This document shows positions 21,613-31,231 of a DNA stretch of 64,000 nucleotides, piece after piece. The first letter of the stretch is position 1, and each line of letters begins with the position of its first letter. Origin of the DNA: Symsagittifera roscoffensis (taxonomy: Eukaryota > Xenacoelomorpha > Acoela > Convolutidae); assembly GCF_963678635.1 (NCBI RefSeq), contig NC_087067.1:45518515-45582514 (forward strand), written 5' to 3'. A program made the position numbers and the translations under genes. The notes under the pieces were generated by a model that was not told the DNA's origin, ran no database searches, and saw only the letters and a program-made list of their open reading frames with translations.

Positions 21613-24597
21613 ATGATAGCAATCGAGAATGACTACGAACCTATTATATATGAACAACCTTTTTCATCACATATATACGAAAATCAATTAGAACTCCTTC
21701 ACAATTATTATATTGAACCCATCCATTCCACACAAACAACACAAGAAACTAACGAAATCAACACTACAAATCAATCCAATGAAAATAATAAAACAAAATG
21801 CTTGAATACAAATCACATCTATCAAAATATACAAAACGAACAACCCAAAGAAAAAATTTGGACAATACCATTTCTTTTAGAAATTCCAAGAAGCAAAGAA
21901 TTTCAACCACCAGATCTTGAAATTGATTTTTTAATTGATTCAGGAGCAGAATCAAACATAATAAACATTCCCACATGGAATGAGATAAAATCACTACACC
22001 CAAAGCTAACGCCCCTTGAAACATCCAGTAAACTAGCAACAGCACAAGGATCAACATTAGTAAACTATGGAAAAATTCAATTATTTCTTCTCCCCACAAG
22101 AACAATAGAACAAAATAAAATTTTAAATAAACCATTTAAACAAATATTCCATATCACTGATATTAAACACAATATCATTGGAATACCATTTATCTCTAAA
22201 TATATACCAACAATCAACATTTTGAATAGTAAAATACTAATCAAAGATAAATACACAAAAACAAAAGACACATCCCTAACATTTTTTCAAAGATTAAATA
22301 AACAACCACCATTCTTTTCAAAATTTTATCCGATATATAATCAACAAAGAAAACACCTGAAACCACTATCAGGAAACATATATAATTTTTCAATAAAACA
22401 AGTTCACCAATATGATAAGAAACAAAACAAACAACAACTCTATATGTCAGATTTTGAATTCAAACCTATCCATAAGTTTTTCAAAATCACAATTTCATCC
22501 ATAAAATATCTGAAAAACTCGAATTCAGATATTATTTCTCTACATGTATACAACAATACACCCTATCAAGTAACGTTACCTTTAGGACTTTTAGGCTATT
22601 GCGAAACCAACGCTACGATATCACCAATACATGAAAAAGCATACCGCGTAAATAATATACTCCAATTATTAGATATTTGTCAATCTACAATTCTTAATGA
22701 AGAATTATCTATAAATAATATGATAAGTAATGAAAAAAGAAATACAGATTATTTCACAAAAACTCCATATTTCAAACCTACATTCAACATAAGTAACTAC
22801 ACAGAGACTCAACAGAAGTTTTTAACAATGTTTAACTTTCAACATTCACAAATAACACAAGACGAATTTGATAAATTAGCCAAACAGCTAATAAAATATT
22901 CATCAGTCTATGCAACATCTAAATTTGATGTTGGCAAAATCAGTTCATCACTACATCTCCCATTAAAACCTGACGCAGTTTTCAAAAAACAAAGAGCAAG
23001 TAAAGTACCAATTCATTTACACGATAAAGTGAACAGATTACTCGATATTTTAGAACAAAACAATATAATCTCACCGGTAAACAAAGAAGAACAACCAAAA
23101 GGTAACACATTTATCAACCCTGTTATCATCCTAGCAAAAGGAGAATCATTAAAAATAGTTCTAGACGCTAGATATCTTAATTCACTAATAGACGAATCAA
23201 AATGCAATTGGCCTATTGAACCAATACAAGTTATTTTAACAAAAATAAACGGAAAATACTTTACAACCGCAGATATGAATAGTGCATATAATCAAATGCC
23301 ACTAGATGAACAATCGCGACGCTTAACACAATTTGTTATTGGAAATCAGCAATATGAATTCAACCGCCTATTCTATGGAATATCCATAGGACCAGCAGCA
23401 TTTTCAGCTTTTATGAGCAAAATTTTTAGACCACTAATACTCAAGAAAAACGCAATCACTTATCTAGACGATGTTTTTATGCAATCACAGAAAAAAGAAG
23501 AAATGTTTAAAGTTTTAGATCATTATCACAAAATACTTCAGAACGAAAATCTGAAGGCCGCCCCCGATAAATCACACTTCTTTTTAACACGAGTAAAATT
23601 CTTAGGACATAATATAGAAAGAAAAACAATCACCCCATTAAAATCACGCATTGATGCTATTCAAAAACTCCAACCACCAACAAACAAAAAGAAAATCCAA
23701 GAATTCCTTGGAATGTTAAATTTTTTAAGTAAATATGTCTATAAAATGCAATTATACCTAAGACCATTTTATAATATACTAAGACAACAAAATAATTTTG
23801 AATGGAACACAGAACATCAAGCACGATTTGAAGAAATTAAAAAACTCCTAACTGAACAAATTTTGAATACAATTCCAGATCCAAATCAACCATTCTATGC
23901 AATGTGCGATGCTTCGAATTTTGGCATCGGCGCAGCATTATTACAATCACACAATGGAACAAACAAAATGAATCTTATATCAGCAAATTCTCGATTATTC
24001 ACTCAAGCAGAGCTACGACTCTCAACTCTAATGAGAGAGTGTACAGCTATAATATATACACTAACAGAATATGAATTTCTGATACTTGGATCAAAACATC
24101 CAACAGTTCTTTTCACAGATCACAAACCAATCATTTTTCTCTTTACACAAAAATCTAATCCAAATCACCGAGTTTATAGATTTCAACTAATTCTAATGAA
24201 ATTCCCAAACTTACATATAGTTTGGACAGCAGGAAAAAATCTTGCATTACCAGACACATTAAGTCGAAATACACCACCTGAATTACTTACACGTAAAACT
24301 ACAGTTGAAATACCTAAAAATATAAAATTCTACCTTGCAGAAAACGAAACATCACCCCGACTAGAATGCAATTATGCAGTAAAAACTGACGTTGAACAAT
24401 CACAGATAAACAATCTACAACACTTCCCACTCTATTTAGATTGCCAAAATAATCACTACGAAGTTGATCTACTTGGAACATCAACTTTCAAACCAATTCC
24501 ATACTCACAGTGGATAAAAAATAACACCCAACAAAAAAGAGTAAAACAACACTCTCATAAAAAAGACCTTTTTCCATTAATTGAAAAAAAAACCTAA
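21613..24597 (+). CDS. pol: Pol part 1: aspartic protease, reverse transcriptase, RNase H
   Basis: 994 aa from the ATG at 21613, but the frame is open from 21469 and overlaps gag by 82 nt, so it is probably made as a Gag-Pol fusion. Protease active site FLIDSGAES at residues 106-114. Reverse transcriptase from about 455 to 670: motif A FTTADMNSAY (D554), motif B region FYGISIGPAAF, motif C YLDD at 617-620, then FLGHNI. RNase H begins about 757, with catalytic residues D766 (MCDAS), E809 (MREC) and D836 (FTDHKP). The layout is classic Ty3/gypsy. The ORF stops within a run of nine A (24584-24592), where the integrase frame opens. Copies element RNA into DNA inside the particle. Confidence 0.93.
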   Translation: MIAIENDYEPIIYEQPFSSHIYENQLELLHNYYIEPIHSTQTTQETNEINTTNQSNENNKTKCLNTNHIYQNIQNEQPKEKIWTIPFLLEIPRSKEFQPPDLEIDFLIDSGAESNIINIPTWNEIKSLHPKLTPLETSSKLATAQGSTLVNYGKIQLFLLPTRTIEQNKILNKPFKQIFHITDIKHNIIGIPFISKYIPTINILNSKILIKDKYTKTKDTSLTFFQRLNKQPPFFSKFYPIYNQQRKHLKPLSGNIYNFSIKQVHQYDKKQNKQQLYMSDFEFKPIHKFFKITISSIKYLKNSNSDIISLHVYNNTPYQVTLPLGLLGYCETNATISPIHEKAYRVNNILQLLDICQSTILNEELSINNMISNEKRNTDYFTKTPYFKPTFNISNYTETQQKFLTMFNFQHSQITQDEFDKLAKQLIKYSSVYATSKFDVGKISSSLHLPLKPDAVFKKQRASKVPIHLHDKVNRLLDILEQNNIISPVNKEEQPKGNTFINPVIILAKGESLKIVLDARYLNSLIDESKCNWPIEPIQVILTKINGKYFTTADMNSAYNQMPLDEQSRRLTQFVIGNQQYEFNRLFYGISIGPAAFSAFMSKIFRPLILKKNAITYLDDVFMQSQKKEEMFKVLDHYHKILQNENLKAAPDKSHFFLTRVKFLGHNIERKTITPLKSRIDAIQKLQPPTNKKKIQEFLGMLNFLSKYVYKMQLYLRPFYNILRQQNNFEWNTEHQARFEEIKKLLTEQILNTIPDPNQPFYAMCDASNFGIGAALLQSHNGTNKMNLISANSRLFTQAELRLSTLMRECTAIIYTLTEYEFLILGSKHPTVLFTDHKPIIFLFTQKSNPNHRVYRFQLILMKFPNLHIVWTAGKNLALPDTLSRNTPPELLTRKTTVEIPKNIKFYLAENETSPRLECNYAVKTDVEQSQINNLQHFPLYLDCQNNHYEVDLLGTSTFKPIPYSQWIKNNTQQKRVKQHSHKKDLFPLIEKKT

Positions 24598-26492
24598 CTG
24601 ATAAAATAAATTTATCAGGACCACAAACAAACGATTTAAAATACACAATAAATCAAGTATTTGACCTCCATGACCCACTTGATACAATTCCTTTATCTAA
24701 ATTGGAAATAGAAAACATTTTTCTCCCCCCAACAGATAAAATTACAATTAATACTTTGAAACAATATCAAAATCTTGACCCAGTAATTGGACAACTAAAA
24801 TCATGGCACAAATATAAAACTAAACCCGTCAAGGCAGATACAACTATTTTAGGAAATAAAACACTCCTCCGATATTTTCGAAAACTCAATAATACAACAA
24901 TTAACGAAAACACAGACCTTCTAGAATACAAATTAAATGAATCAACAGTTCCCTGTCTCCCTCTAAGTATGATTCTAATACACAATACTTTTAATATTTC
25001 GCATACACAAAACATTAAAGGACACTCTGGATCAGAGAAAACATATTCAAATTTCATACAAAACTTTTATTTTCCAAATGCACCAATTTGGATAAAAGTA
25101 CTATGCAATGATTGTATAGTATGTCAGCTAAATAAACCTTATCCAAATCAAAAACAAATAGCACAAAAACAAGATTTTAAAGGACAAAGTTTGTACTTTA
25201 ACCACCGTATTTCATTTGATACAAAAGGACCAATTTCACCCTCATCCGAAGGAAACTCCTACATTATGGTAATTGTTGACGCGTTTACACATTATGTAGC
25301 ACTTAACCCAGTACCACATTGTAACGCTTATTACGCTTACACAACACTCTATGAACACTGGATAGCCAAATTCGGACTACCAGAAATTTTAGTTACAGAC
25401 AACGGTACAGAATTCATAAATAACGAAATCATCACATTATGTCATTTATATAACATCAAACACAAACCACGTACATCTCATGCACCTTGGACAAACGGCT
25501 TAGTCGAAGGTATGAACCGTTCACTACAAGAATATCTTAGATGTATCATCAATGGAAATGACACAAGATATACCGAATGGTCAGCAGATGTAAAACTATT
25601 TCCCTTAGCATACAATTCACAAATCACGACAACTCTAGGAATGTCACCATATGAAATGGTTTTTAATCAAAAGCCACGCAAACCGATTATGTTTACAGCA
25701 AACTCTCATAAAAATGCACAAAGTTATTGTCAACCGAATAAAGAATCAATTTGTTACAATTTACCTTTACATACACAAGATGAAGATCATTTTCATCACC
25801 CACAAAATCTTAAATTAGCATCCGGTACACACACCGAATGGATTTTAAATAGAGATAAAAAACACAATGAAATTTACCAAAAAGTAACAAAAAAGTTGTT
25901 ACAAAGACAAAACATTAATGAACAAATAAATTCACGCTTTACACCAGCCTCCGATTTAAAAATTGGAACATTTGTTTTAATACCCAATTTTAATACTCAA
26001 AAAGGAATCTCTACAAAACTACAACCCCTTCGTAAAGGACCATACCAAATAATTGCCAAACCCACTGATGTCACATATAAAATTACCGACTCAGACAAAA
26101 AAGAAATTGTTCAACACCGAAACAACCTATTACCTTATTACCCAAAAGAGTACGCACTACGCGAAATAACTCAATTATATTCTTTCACAGGTTTAAAAGT
26201 TATTCAAAATTATCCACATACGGAAAATAAAACAAAGGAACAACATGACATTCACCTCGAAAACCAAAATAAAAAATCAACTACAACAAAAAACAATACA
26301 AAAAAGCTAGATCAAAATACACCATTAAAAGAAAGAAAAAATAGAAAAATGATAGAAAAAATAATACCTCAAGAACAAATCGACAAATCAGAACATAGAG
26401 AGTCATCACGACTTAGAAATCAACCACGTAAAAACTATAAAACATTCATTCCACAATCAAAAATCTTAAAGAAAGTCGAATTTCAAAAATAG
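24585..26492 (+). CDS. pol: Pol part 2: integrase
   Basis: Frame open from 24585, one frame (-1) from part 1, with no ATG in its first part; a TTG at 24702 is the first alternative start. Numbered from that TTG: zinc-binding HHCC with H101, H108, C138, C141; catalytic triad D173 (SFDTKGP), D233 (VTDNGTEF) and E269 (NGLVEG), exactly 35 residues between D233 and E269; GPY/F-type module LRKGPYQIIAK near 445; a Lys/Arg-rich tail without an evident chromodomain. Zero-frame AAA AAA codons at the 24584-24592 A-run fit the A_AAA_AAA slippery pattern, so integrase is probably made by -1 frameshifting; a sequencing indel in the homopolymer is the alternative. Inserts element DNA, consistent with the 4-bp duplication. 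Confidence 0.9.
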   Translation, partial: KKNLTDKINLSGPQTNDLKYTINQVFDLHDPLDTIPLSKLEIENIFLPPTDKITINTLKQYQNLDPVIGQLKSWHKYKTKPVKADTTILGNKTLLRYFRKLNNTTINENTDLLEYKLNESTVPCLPLSMILIHNTFNISHTQNIKGHSGSEKTYSNFIQNFYFPNAPIWIKVLCNDCIVCQLNKPYPNQKQIAQKQDFKGQSLYFNHRISFDTKGPISPSSEGNSYIMVIVDAFTHYVALNPVPHCNAYYAYTTLYEHWIAKFGLPEILVTDNGTEFINNEIITLCHLYNIKHKPRTSHAPWTNGLVEGMNRSLQEYLRCIINGNDTRYTEWSADVKLFPLAYNSQITTTLGMSPYEMVFNQKPRKPIMFTANSHKNAQSYCQPNKESICYNLPLHTQDEDHFHHPQNLKLASGTHTEWILNRDKKHNEIYQKVTKKLLQRQNINEQINSRFTPASDLKIGTFVLIPNFNTQKGISTKLQPLRKGPYQIIAKPTDVTYKITDSDKKEIVQHRNNLLPYYPKEYALREITQLYSFTGLKVIQNYPHTENKTKEQHDIHLENQNKKSTTTKNNTKKLDQNTPLKERKNRKMIEKIIPQEQIDKSEHRESSRLRNQPRKNYKTFIPQSKILKKVEFQK

Positions 26493-27091
26493 CTTTAAAT
26501 TTAGATTTAATAATTTTTGCACCTCTGAAATATTTTGAACTTTCATTTTTCAAAATAACATGCTGACAAATACGCAATGATTCTAGTTCATAATTAGCCA
26601 ATAGGATTCATCCAATCCGTCACCTCCTATAACTCTAACACAAACCAACTAGACGAAAGATATTAAACTCCAGGCATATCTATAACTATAACTTCACAAC
26701 CTCCAGGTCAAAAATAAGCAAATCATTCCAACTTGACAAAAAAAATAAATATCACCATAATATCATAACCCTCTCTTATCTAATAAACCAAAGATCAACA
26801 ATATTTCCCCAACTCAGACCTCAAATACCCCCCAAACAAACATGTTAAATTAGCCTAAAGTAAAAGAACGACAATTTTAATTAGCCTAAAGTATAAAAAT
26901 TTCAAAAATACCCCAGATCATTTGACAAATGAAAATAAAGACAAAGAAGACCTCCCGATCACCATAAAATTTGCCCCCAACAATTTTTCACAAAACTCGA
27001 CCCACTTGTCAAAAAACCAATAAATAATTCGACCACACTTGAAAATTGCCTCAAACAACAAAAAATATTCGATCGAGAAGCCATTTCTTAA
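26493..27091 (+). other. Non-coding spacer after integrase
   Basis: About 600 A/C-rich bases with no frame of note. Two near-identical motifs, 'ttaaattagcctaaagta' at about 26845 and 'ttaattagcctaaagtat' at about 26877, are directly repeated. The place and C/A-rich character would suit a splice-acceptor or promoter region for the downstream frames, but no clear signal was identified. Confidence 0.4.
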
Positions 27092-27322
27092 ATGCTCTTC
27101 TCTCGACCAGTTACCATAATTCTAAACATTCTCGCAAACTTTTTCACAATATTTAAACCTTTCATCATATTTTTTTTTGATACCTTTGAATCTTTTCTAA
27201 TAATCTTAATCATTTTTTGCAATATTTGTTTAATTTTCTATTCTATATTTGAACTATACCTCCAGCTTTCAAAAGCTATTGACTATATCCACAGGTACGA
27301 TTCACAAAACTTATCTAAATGA
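27092..27322 (+). CDS. Small membrane protein 1, 76 aa
   Basis: ATG frame dominated by Phe, Ile and Leu: a hydrophobic segment at about residues 5-32 and a second at about 36-58 (FLIILIIFCNICLIFYSIF), then a short polar tail. Two predicted membrane spans. The stop overlaps the next start as ATGA (27319-27322), so the two small proteins are probably translated from one mRNA by reinitiation. No family recognised. Confidence 0.5.
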   Translation: MLFSRPVTIILNILANFFTIFKPFIIFFFDTFESFLIILIIFCNICLIFYSIFELYLQLSKAIDYIHRYDSQNLSK

Positions 27323-27507
27323 TACGAACCATTTTTAGTAGAACAGATATTTTTTTACTATTTGTAATTTTTATAACATTTCTATCATCCCTCATCTTGA
27401 CAATATGCAAATGTATAAAGAAAGCAATTATCACATTCGCCCTAGCAACAATCCTCCTAATACTTTTTCTAGAAGAATACTACAATAAACATAAATTTTT
27501 CCACTAA
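27319..27507 (+). CDS. Small membrane protein 2, 62 aa
   Basis: Starts inside the stop of the previous ORF (ATGA). Two hydrophobic stretches (IFLLFVIFITFLSSLILTI and AIITFALATILLILFL) separated by a Cys/Lys turn (CKCIKK). Resembles a small two-span membrane protein; viroporin-like behaviour is only an inference from size and hydrophobicity. The following long frame (27473-28447) begins within it. Confidence 0.5.
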   Translation: MIRTIFSRTDIFLLFVIFITFLSSLILTICKCIKKAIITFALATILLILFLEEYYNKHKFFH

Positions 27508-28447
27508 AAGAATAGATCAAAAACCATCAAAAATTGCTAACCAACAATCACATAGTCAGTCTTCACCGACATCATCCCAGGAAAACCCGACACCACTTTC
27601 AACTACCCAAAACCCCCAAACATCTACACGAATTTCATTTCAAGATAACCCATATACCTTTGAAGAACGACACGCTCGCTTATCAGAACCACTAGAACCA
27701 GTTCAACGACAAGCACCGCTAAGCGAACCAACATATAACTTATACCCAACACTACCACAAGAATTAAGTAGAATAAGAAATCCTAGTCAAAACCAAAATA
27801 CAGTCGAAATAAATAGACAAATTATACACCCTCGACGAAACAGAAATTTTCAAACTCCCCGAGTTCATTTTGATATACCTCAATCCCCATCACAAAGTAC
27901 ACCAGAAAACCCCATTGGTATATTACCAGAAACCCCTACGCTTCTTTCACAACGTAGCACCTCAAGCCTACCATCAGATTACTTAGGTTCAACACCAACA
28001 TCTGAACAAGTACGTGAAAATCCCTTTAACCCTATAAACCAAACATCACGACTACCATACTGGACAACACATTCATTCACACAAGGTGAACCAAATTTAA
28101 TCAATGACCCAATAGACATTTCTACGGATACAACAACATCCTCATCACTACCAGAAACATTATCACTACCATCAACACCATCAATAAGCCAGATTTCACC
28201 ACCACCTCTTAACTTAAATTTCCCAAATAACCTCGACGCTAGATATCGAGAACAATCATCAACAAATATTCTTTTAAGACTAGACTGGAATACATTCACA
28301 GCACCTCCACCATTATTTGGACAACACCTAGAAAGTAACCGACTCCACAGTTGGGCACTAAATAGACTACAATATAGACAAGACATTCACGAAGACATTC
28401 GTGCTCATAACATCCAAATACTCCAACAAAATAGTCTACAATTATAA
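27473..28447 (+). CDS. Met-less open frame, Pro/Ser/Thr-rich, about 324 codons
   Basis: Frame without stops from 27473 to the TAA at 28445-28447, containing no Met codon at all. The product is Ser/Thr/Pro/Asn-rich and disordered-looking for about 250 residues. It ends in a more structured stretch with LDWNTFTAPPPLFG and a helical RLQYRQDIHEDIRAHNIQIL tail. With no ATG it can only be made by frameshifting from the small membrane ORF (overlap 27473-27507), by splicing, or from a non-AUG start. Composition resembles the Pro/Ser-rich first part of the 602-aa ORF at 31228, so both may be phosphoprotein-like accessories. No family recognised. Confidence 0.4.
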   Translation, partial: KNTTININFSTKRIDQKPSKIANQQSHSQSSPTSSQENPTPLSTTQNPQTSTRISFQDNPYTFEERHARLSEPLEPVQRQAPLSEPTYNLYPTLPQELSRIRNPSQNQNTVEINRQIIHPRRNRNFQTPRVHFDIPQSPSQSTPENPIGILPETPTLLSQRSTSSLPSDYLGSTPTSEQVRENPFNPINQTSRLPYWTTHSFTQGEPNLINDPIDISTDTTTSSSLPETLSLPSTPSISQISPPPLNLNFPNNLDARYREQSSTNILLRLDWNTFTAPPPLFGQHLESNRLHSWALNRLQYRQDIHEDIRAHNIQILQQNSLQL

Positions 28448-28635
28448 TTTGAAATCACGGTTAAATTAAACAACATTACTCAACATCCCTATCCATTAAA
28501 TCCACCAAATAAAACAGCTCAATCCCTACCACCACCTTTTATAACAACTGAAGTGGTATACAATTACGACAGATATACCAAAAAGACAATTGGTTACATC
28601 ACATTTTACAACCCATACTCAGGATTGTCATACAC

Positions 28636-30696
28636 ATGTATATTCTAAAAATTTTAATTTTTCTCCAACTCCTTTTTCTAATAACCTCAAATGAAAACAT
28701 AAACCCTTCCGCCCGCACAGGACCCCAAGATTTATTAGTAACACATTACGATTGTGAAGAAAACGAACAAACAACATTACACAAATATGCAATAAATCAA
28801 GTATCACAATGCGAAACAGAACCACAAGCCATAGAAACAACAAATGTAATAGCGACACTTTATTCAAAAGCCCGAGCAACAACAGTTATAGGATATAAAT
28901 CCCAGCAACATTTTCTGAAAAGAAAGTACATTGTTCACAAGTCTCAAATGGAAATAAAAACCGACTTGACCACGAATCATTCTACCAGAGTAATATCGAA
29001 CGACTTTTACATCTCAATCCCGAAGATTGTAAAAACGAGTTACTAAGACTCAATATCACAAGAAATAAAAACACAGATAGAAAATTAGTATATTTCCAAG
29101 TTTTTTCAGATTCTGTACATCAAGCAGAACTTGAAAGATATCAAGGACATATAAAATTAGATGAAAAATACCCATACAACGGCGCACACGGAAGATTAAC
29201 TTATGATATACACGATAAACACTGGATACCACACATTGGTATAAATGACCCATCAAACTGCAAAGCAGACACAAAAAATAAAGGATATCAAGAAATCATG
29301 TTTTTCGATTGGAAAATACAACTCGAAAAAATACAACTCACACGCGATTTATCTGACAACACCACGATCTATCAAGGAATTAGATTACCTTGTAAAAACG
29401 ATCAAGGCTACAACACGAACACAAGCAACAATTGTTTGGTTCCCTGAAGACACATGTACAACATTTCAAGTAGCAAAAATACACGCTCGTATGATAAAAC
29501 TTCACGAAAAATATTTCATACAATCAATTCCATATGAACAAGTCCATCCATCACGAAGACAAAGTTCTAATTTTAGAAACATACACAATATAGAAAATAA
29601 ATTGACACGTTTTCAAATATATCAAGAAACAGAACTTGCATGTAAATACAGAAATCCACTTCACAAAACACAATACTCCGAGATATTAGTTGAATACGAA
29701 AAAGGATTCGACATGACCACTGGAAAAGTAAAAATCGACCCATACGCCACAGGTCACCCTATAAACGAAGGAACATCATATATACCAGTTGATTTTCAAA
29801 AGAGTAAAAATCAACCTGGTGGACATCTAAAGCCCCATAACACTAGAAGCACACGTTTACAAGAACTATCACTAATGAATAGTACATATTTCAGTAACAT
29901 CCACTATGATATTCACCTAGATATGAAATTAGACTACACAATTAGCCGAATTTTTCAAGAAATGTCACTATCTGAATTAGAAACACTTCACCAGCTATGC
30001 GAATTAGAAACGACACAAATCCTACAATCACTTGCACTAGCAGTATTAAAAATACCCTACGCAGGATATTTACTATCAGGAAATAGATCAAATTTTTTAG
30101 ATAATGAAGGAAACATTTTATGGTTTTATACCTGTACCAAAAAAGTATCACCACTATATGTTTTTGAAGATAAACGATGCTATAAAAGAATCCCTATCTT
30201 TTATAAGAATAAAGTACACTTCGTTGACACACTTTCAAGACGAACCTATTTCTGGGATACCGCAGTCCCATGTGGATCAGAAAATAGCCACAATGTAGTT
30301 CAACTGAACCCTGATAAAGATAAATATTATCTTCTTACTCCATATCCCATATTAATGCAATCACTCAAAAAATTTTCACCTGAAAGCATTAGAGCTATTG
30401 TTCGAAACCCAAATATTGACTTACAATCAATTGGAATATATTCAAAATCCGATATACAACATCACATTAGAACACAACAATTCCAAGAATTATTAACACA
30501 AATGGACACAATACAAAGACAATCAATTGACCAAAACTTACGCAAACTTGCCGAAACAGCAGGATTTGCAGATATTTATACACAAGACTATAGCGGATAT
30601 TTTAAAGACATTAAAGACTATATATATCTAAACGGTGAAAAATACCGACCACAAGATATTTCACCTATAAATATTTTTTTGGCTTTGTTACACTAA
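28636..30696 (+). pseudogene. env: Env-like glycoprotein region, frame-broken
   Basis: The ATG at 28636 starts a signal-peptide-like stretch (hydrophobic residues 3-17), followed by Cys-containing extracellular-type sequence. This frame stops at 29046, but coding character has moved to another frame by about 28.93 kb. It returns to the first frame near 29.4 kb and continues as a 483-codon open stretch (29245-30696). That stretch has paired cysteines, NRS glycosylation sequons and the block GYLLSGNRSNF followed by WFYTC, a pattern I associate with envelope proteins carried by invertebrate LTR elements. The two opposite frame changes could be sequencing indels, real inactivation, or splice junctions. 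Position after pol fits env. Which viral glycoprotein family it descends from was not determined. A membrane anchor is probably in the next ORF. Confidence 0.6.
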
Positions 30697-30721
30697 AAAA
30701 TGAAATTCTCGATTTTCTAGG

Positions 30722-31231
30722 ATGGCCCTACTACATCTTAGAAAAATTGACTATTTTATAGGATTTAACATTATAGGATTTCTTTTTTCGCTTTTAAAAG
30801 GAATCTATAATACATGCGCTATACACACACAAGTAAATAGACAAGCAAGTGTAGCACGCATACTATTTGCAGGATTTTTTGGAATTTTTTCATCATCAAT
30901 AAACAAAATTCTTTTAGATGCACAAATAAAGGAATACAACACAAAAATAGCAACAAGACAGAACACATACGACGAAGAACATAACAATGTAGACATTACG
31001 CCTACAGCACCACAGTTACCACCACTACCACATAACCATCCATTATCACTAAACCCACGAAATTTAGCAATAACAAATAATCCAAATTTTAGACCAACCA
31101 TATCACAAAGTCCCATTCAACATATAATGACACACCATCCCCTAGACGAAAATGCATATGAACAAATTATAGAACAACCCCATACCACCGCTTTTCAGTC
31201 TCAAAATAATAATTTTTTTAGCCCACGATGA
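30722..31231 (+). CDS. 169-aa membrane/tail protein with a PTAP motif
   Basis: ATG frame 25 bases after the env-like stop, in another frame, preceded by ttttctag, which reads like a 3' splice site. Hydrophobic segments at about residues 11-27 and 45-60 (ILFAGFFGIFSS) are followed by a polar, Pro-rich tail. The tail contains PTAP, then LPPLP, around residues 94-103. PTAP is the classic late-domain motif that recruits TSG101/ESCRT in retroviral budding; here it sits on the presumed cytoplasmic side of a membrane protein rather than in Gag. It could be the transmembrane half of env made by splicing, or a separate exit factor. The stop overlaps the next start as ATGA. Confidence 0.5.
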   Translation: MALLHLRKIDYFIGFNIIGFLFSLLKGIYNTCAIHTQVNRQASVARILFAGFFGIFSSSINKILLDAQIKEYNTKIATRQNTYDEEHNNVDITPTAPQLPPLPHNHPLSLNPRNLAITNNPNFRPTISQSPIQHIMTHHPLDENAYEQIIEQPHTTAFQSQNNNFFSPR

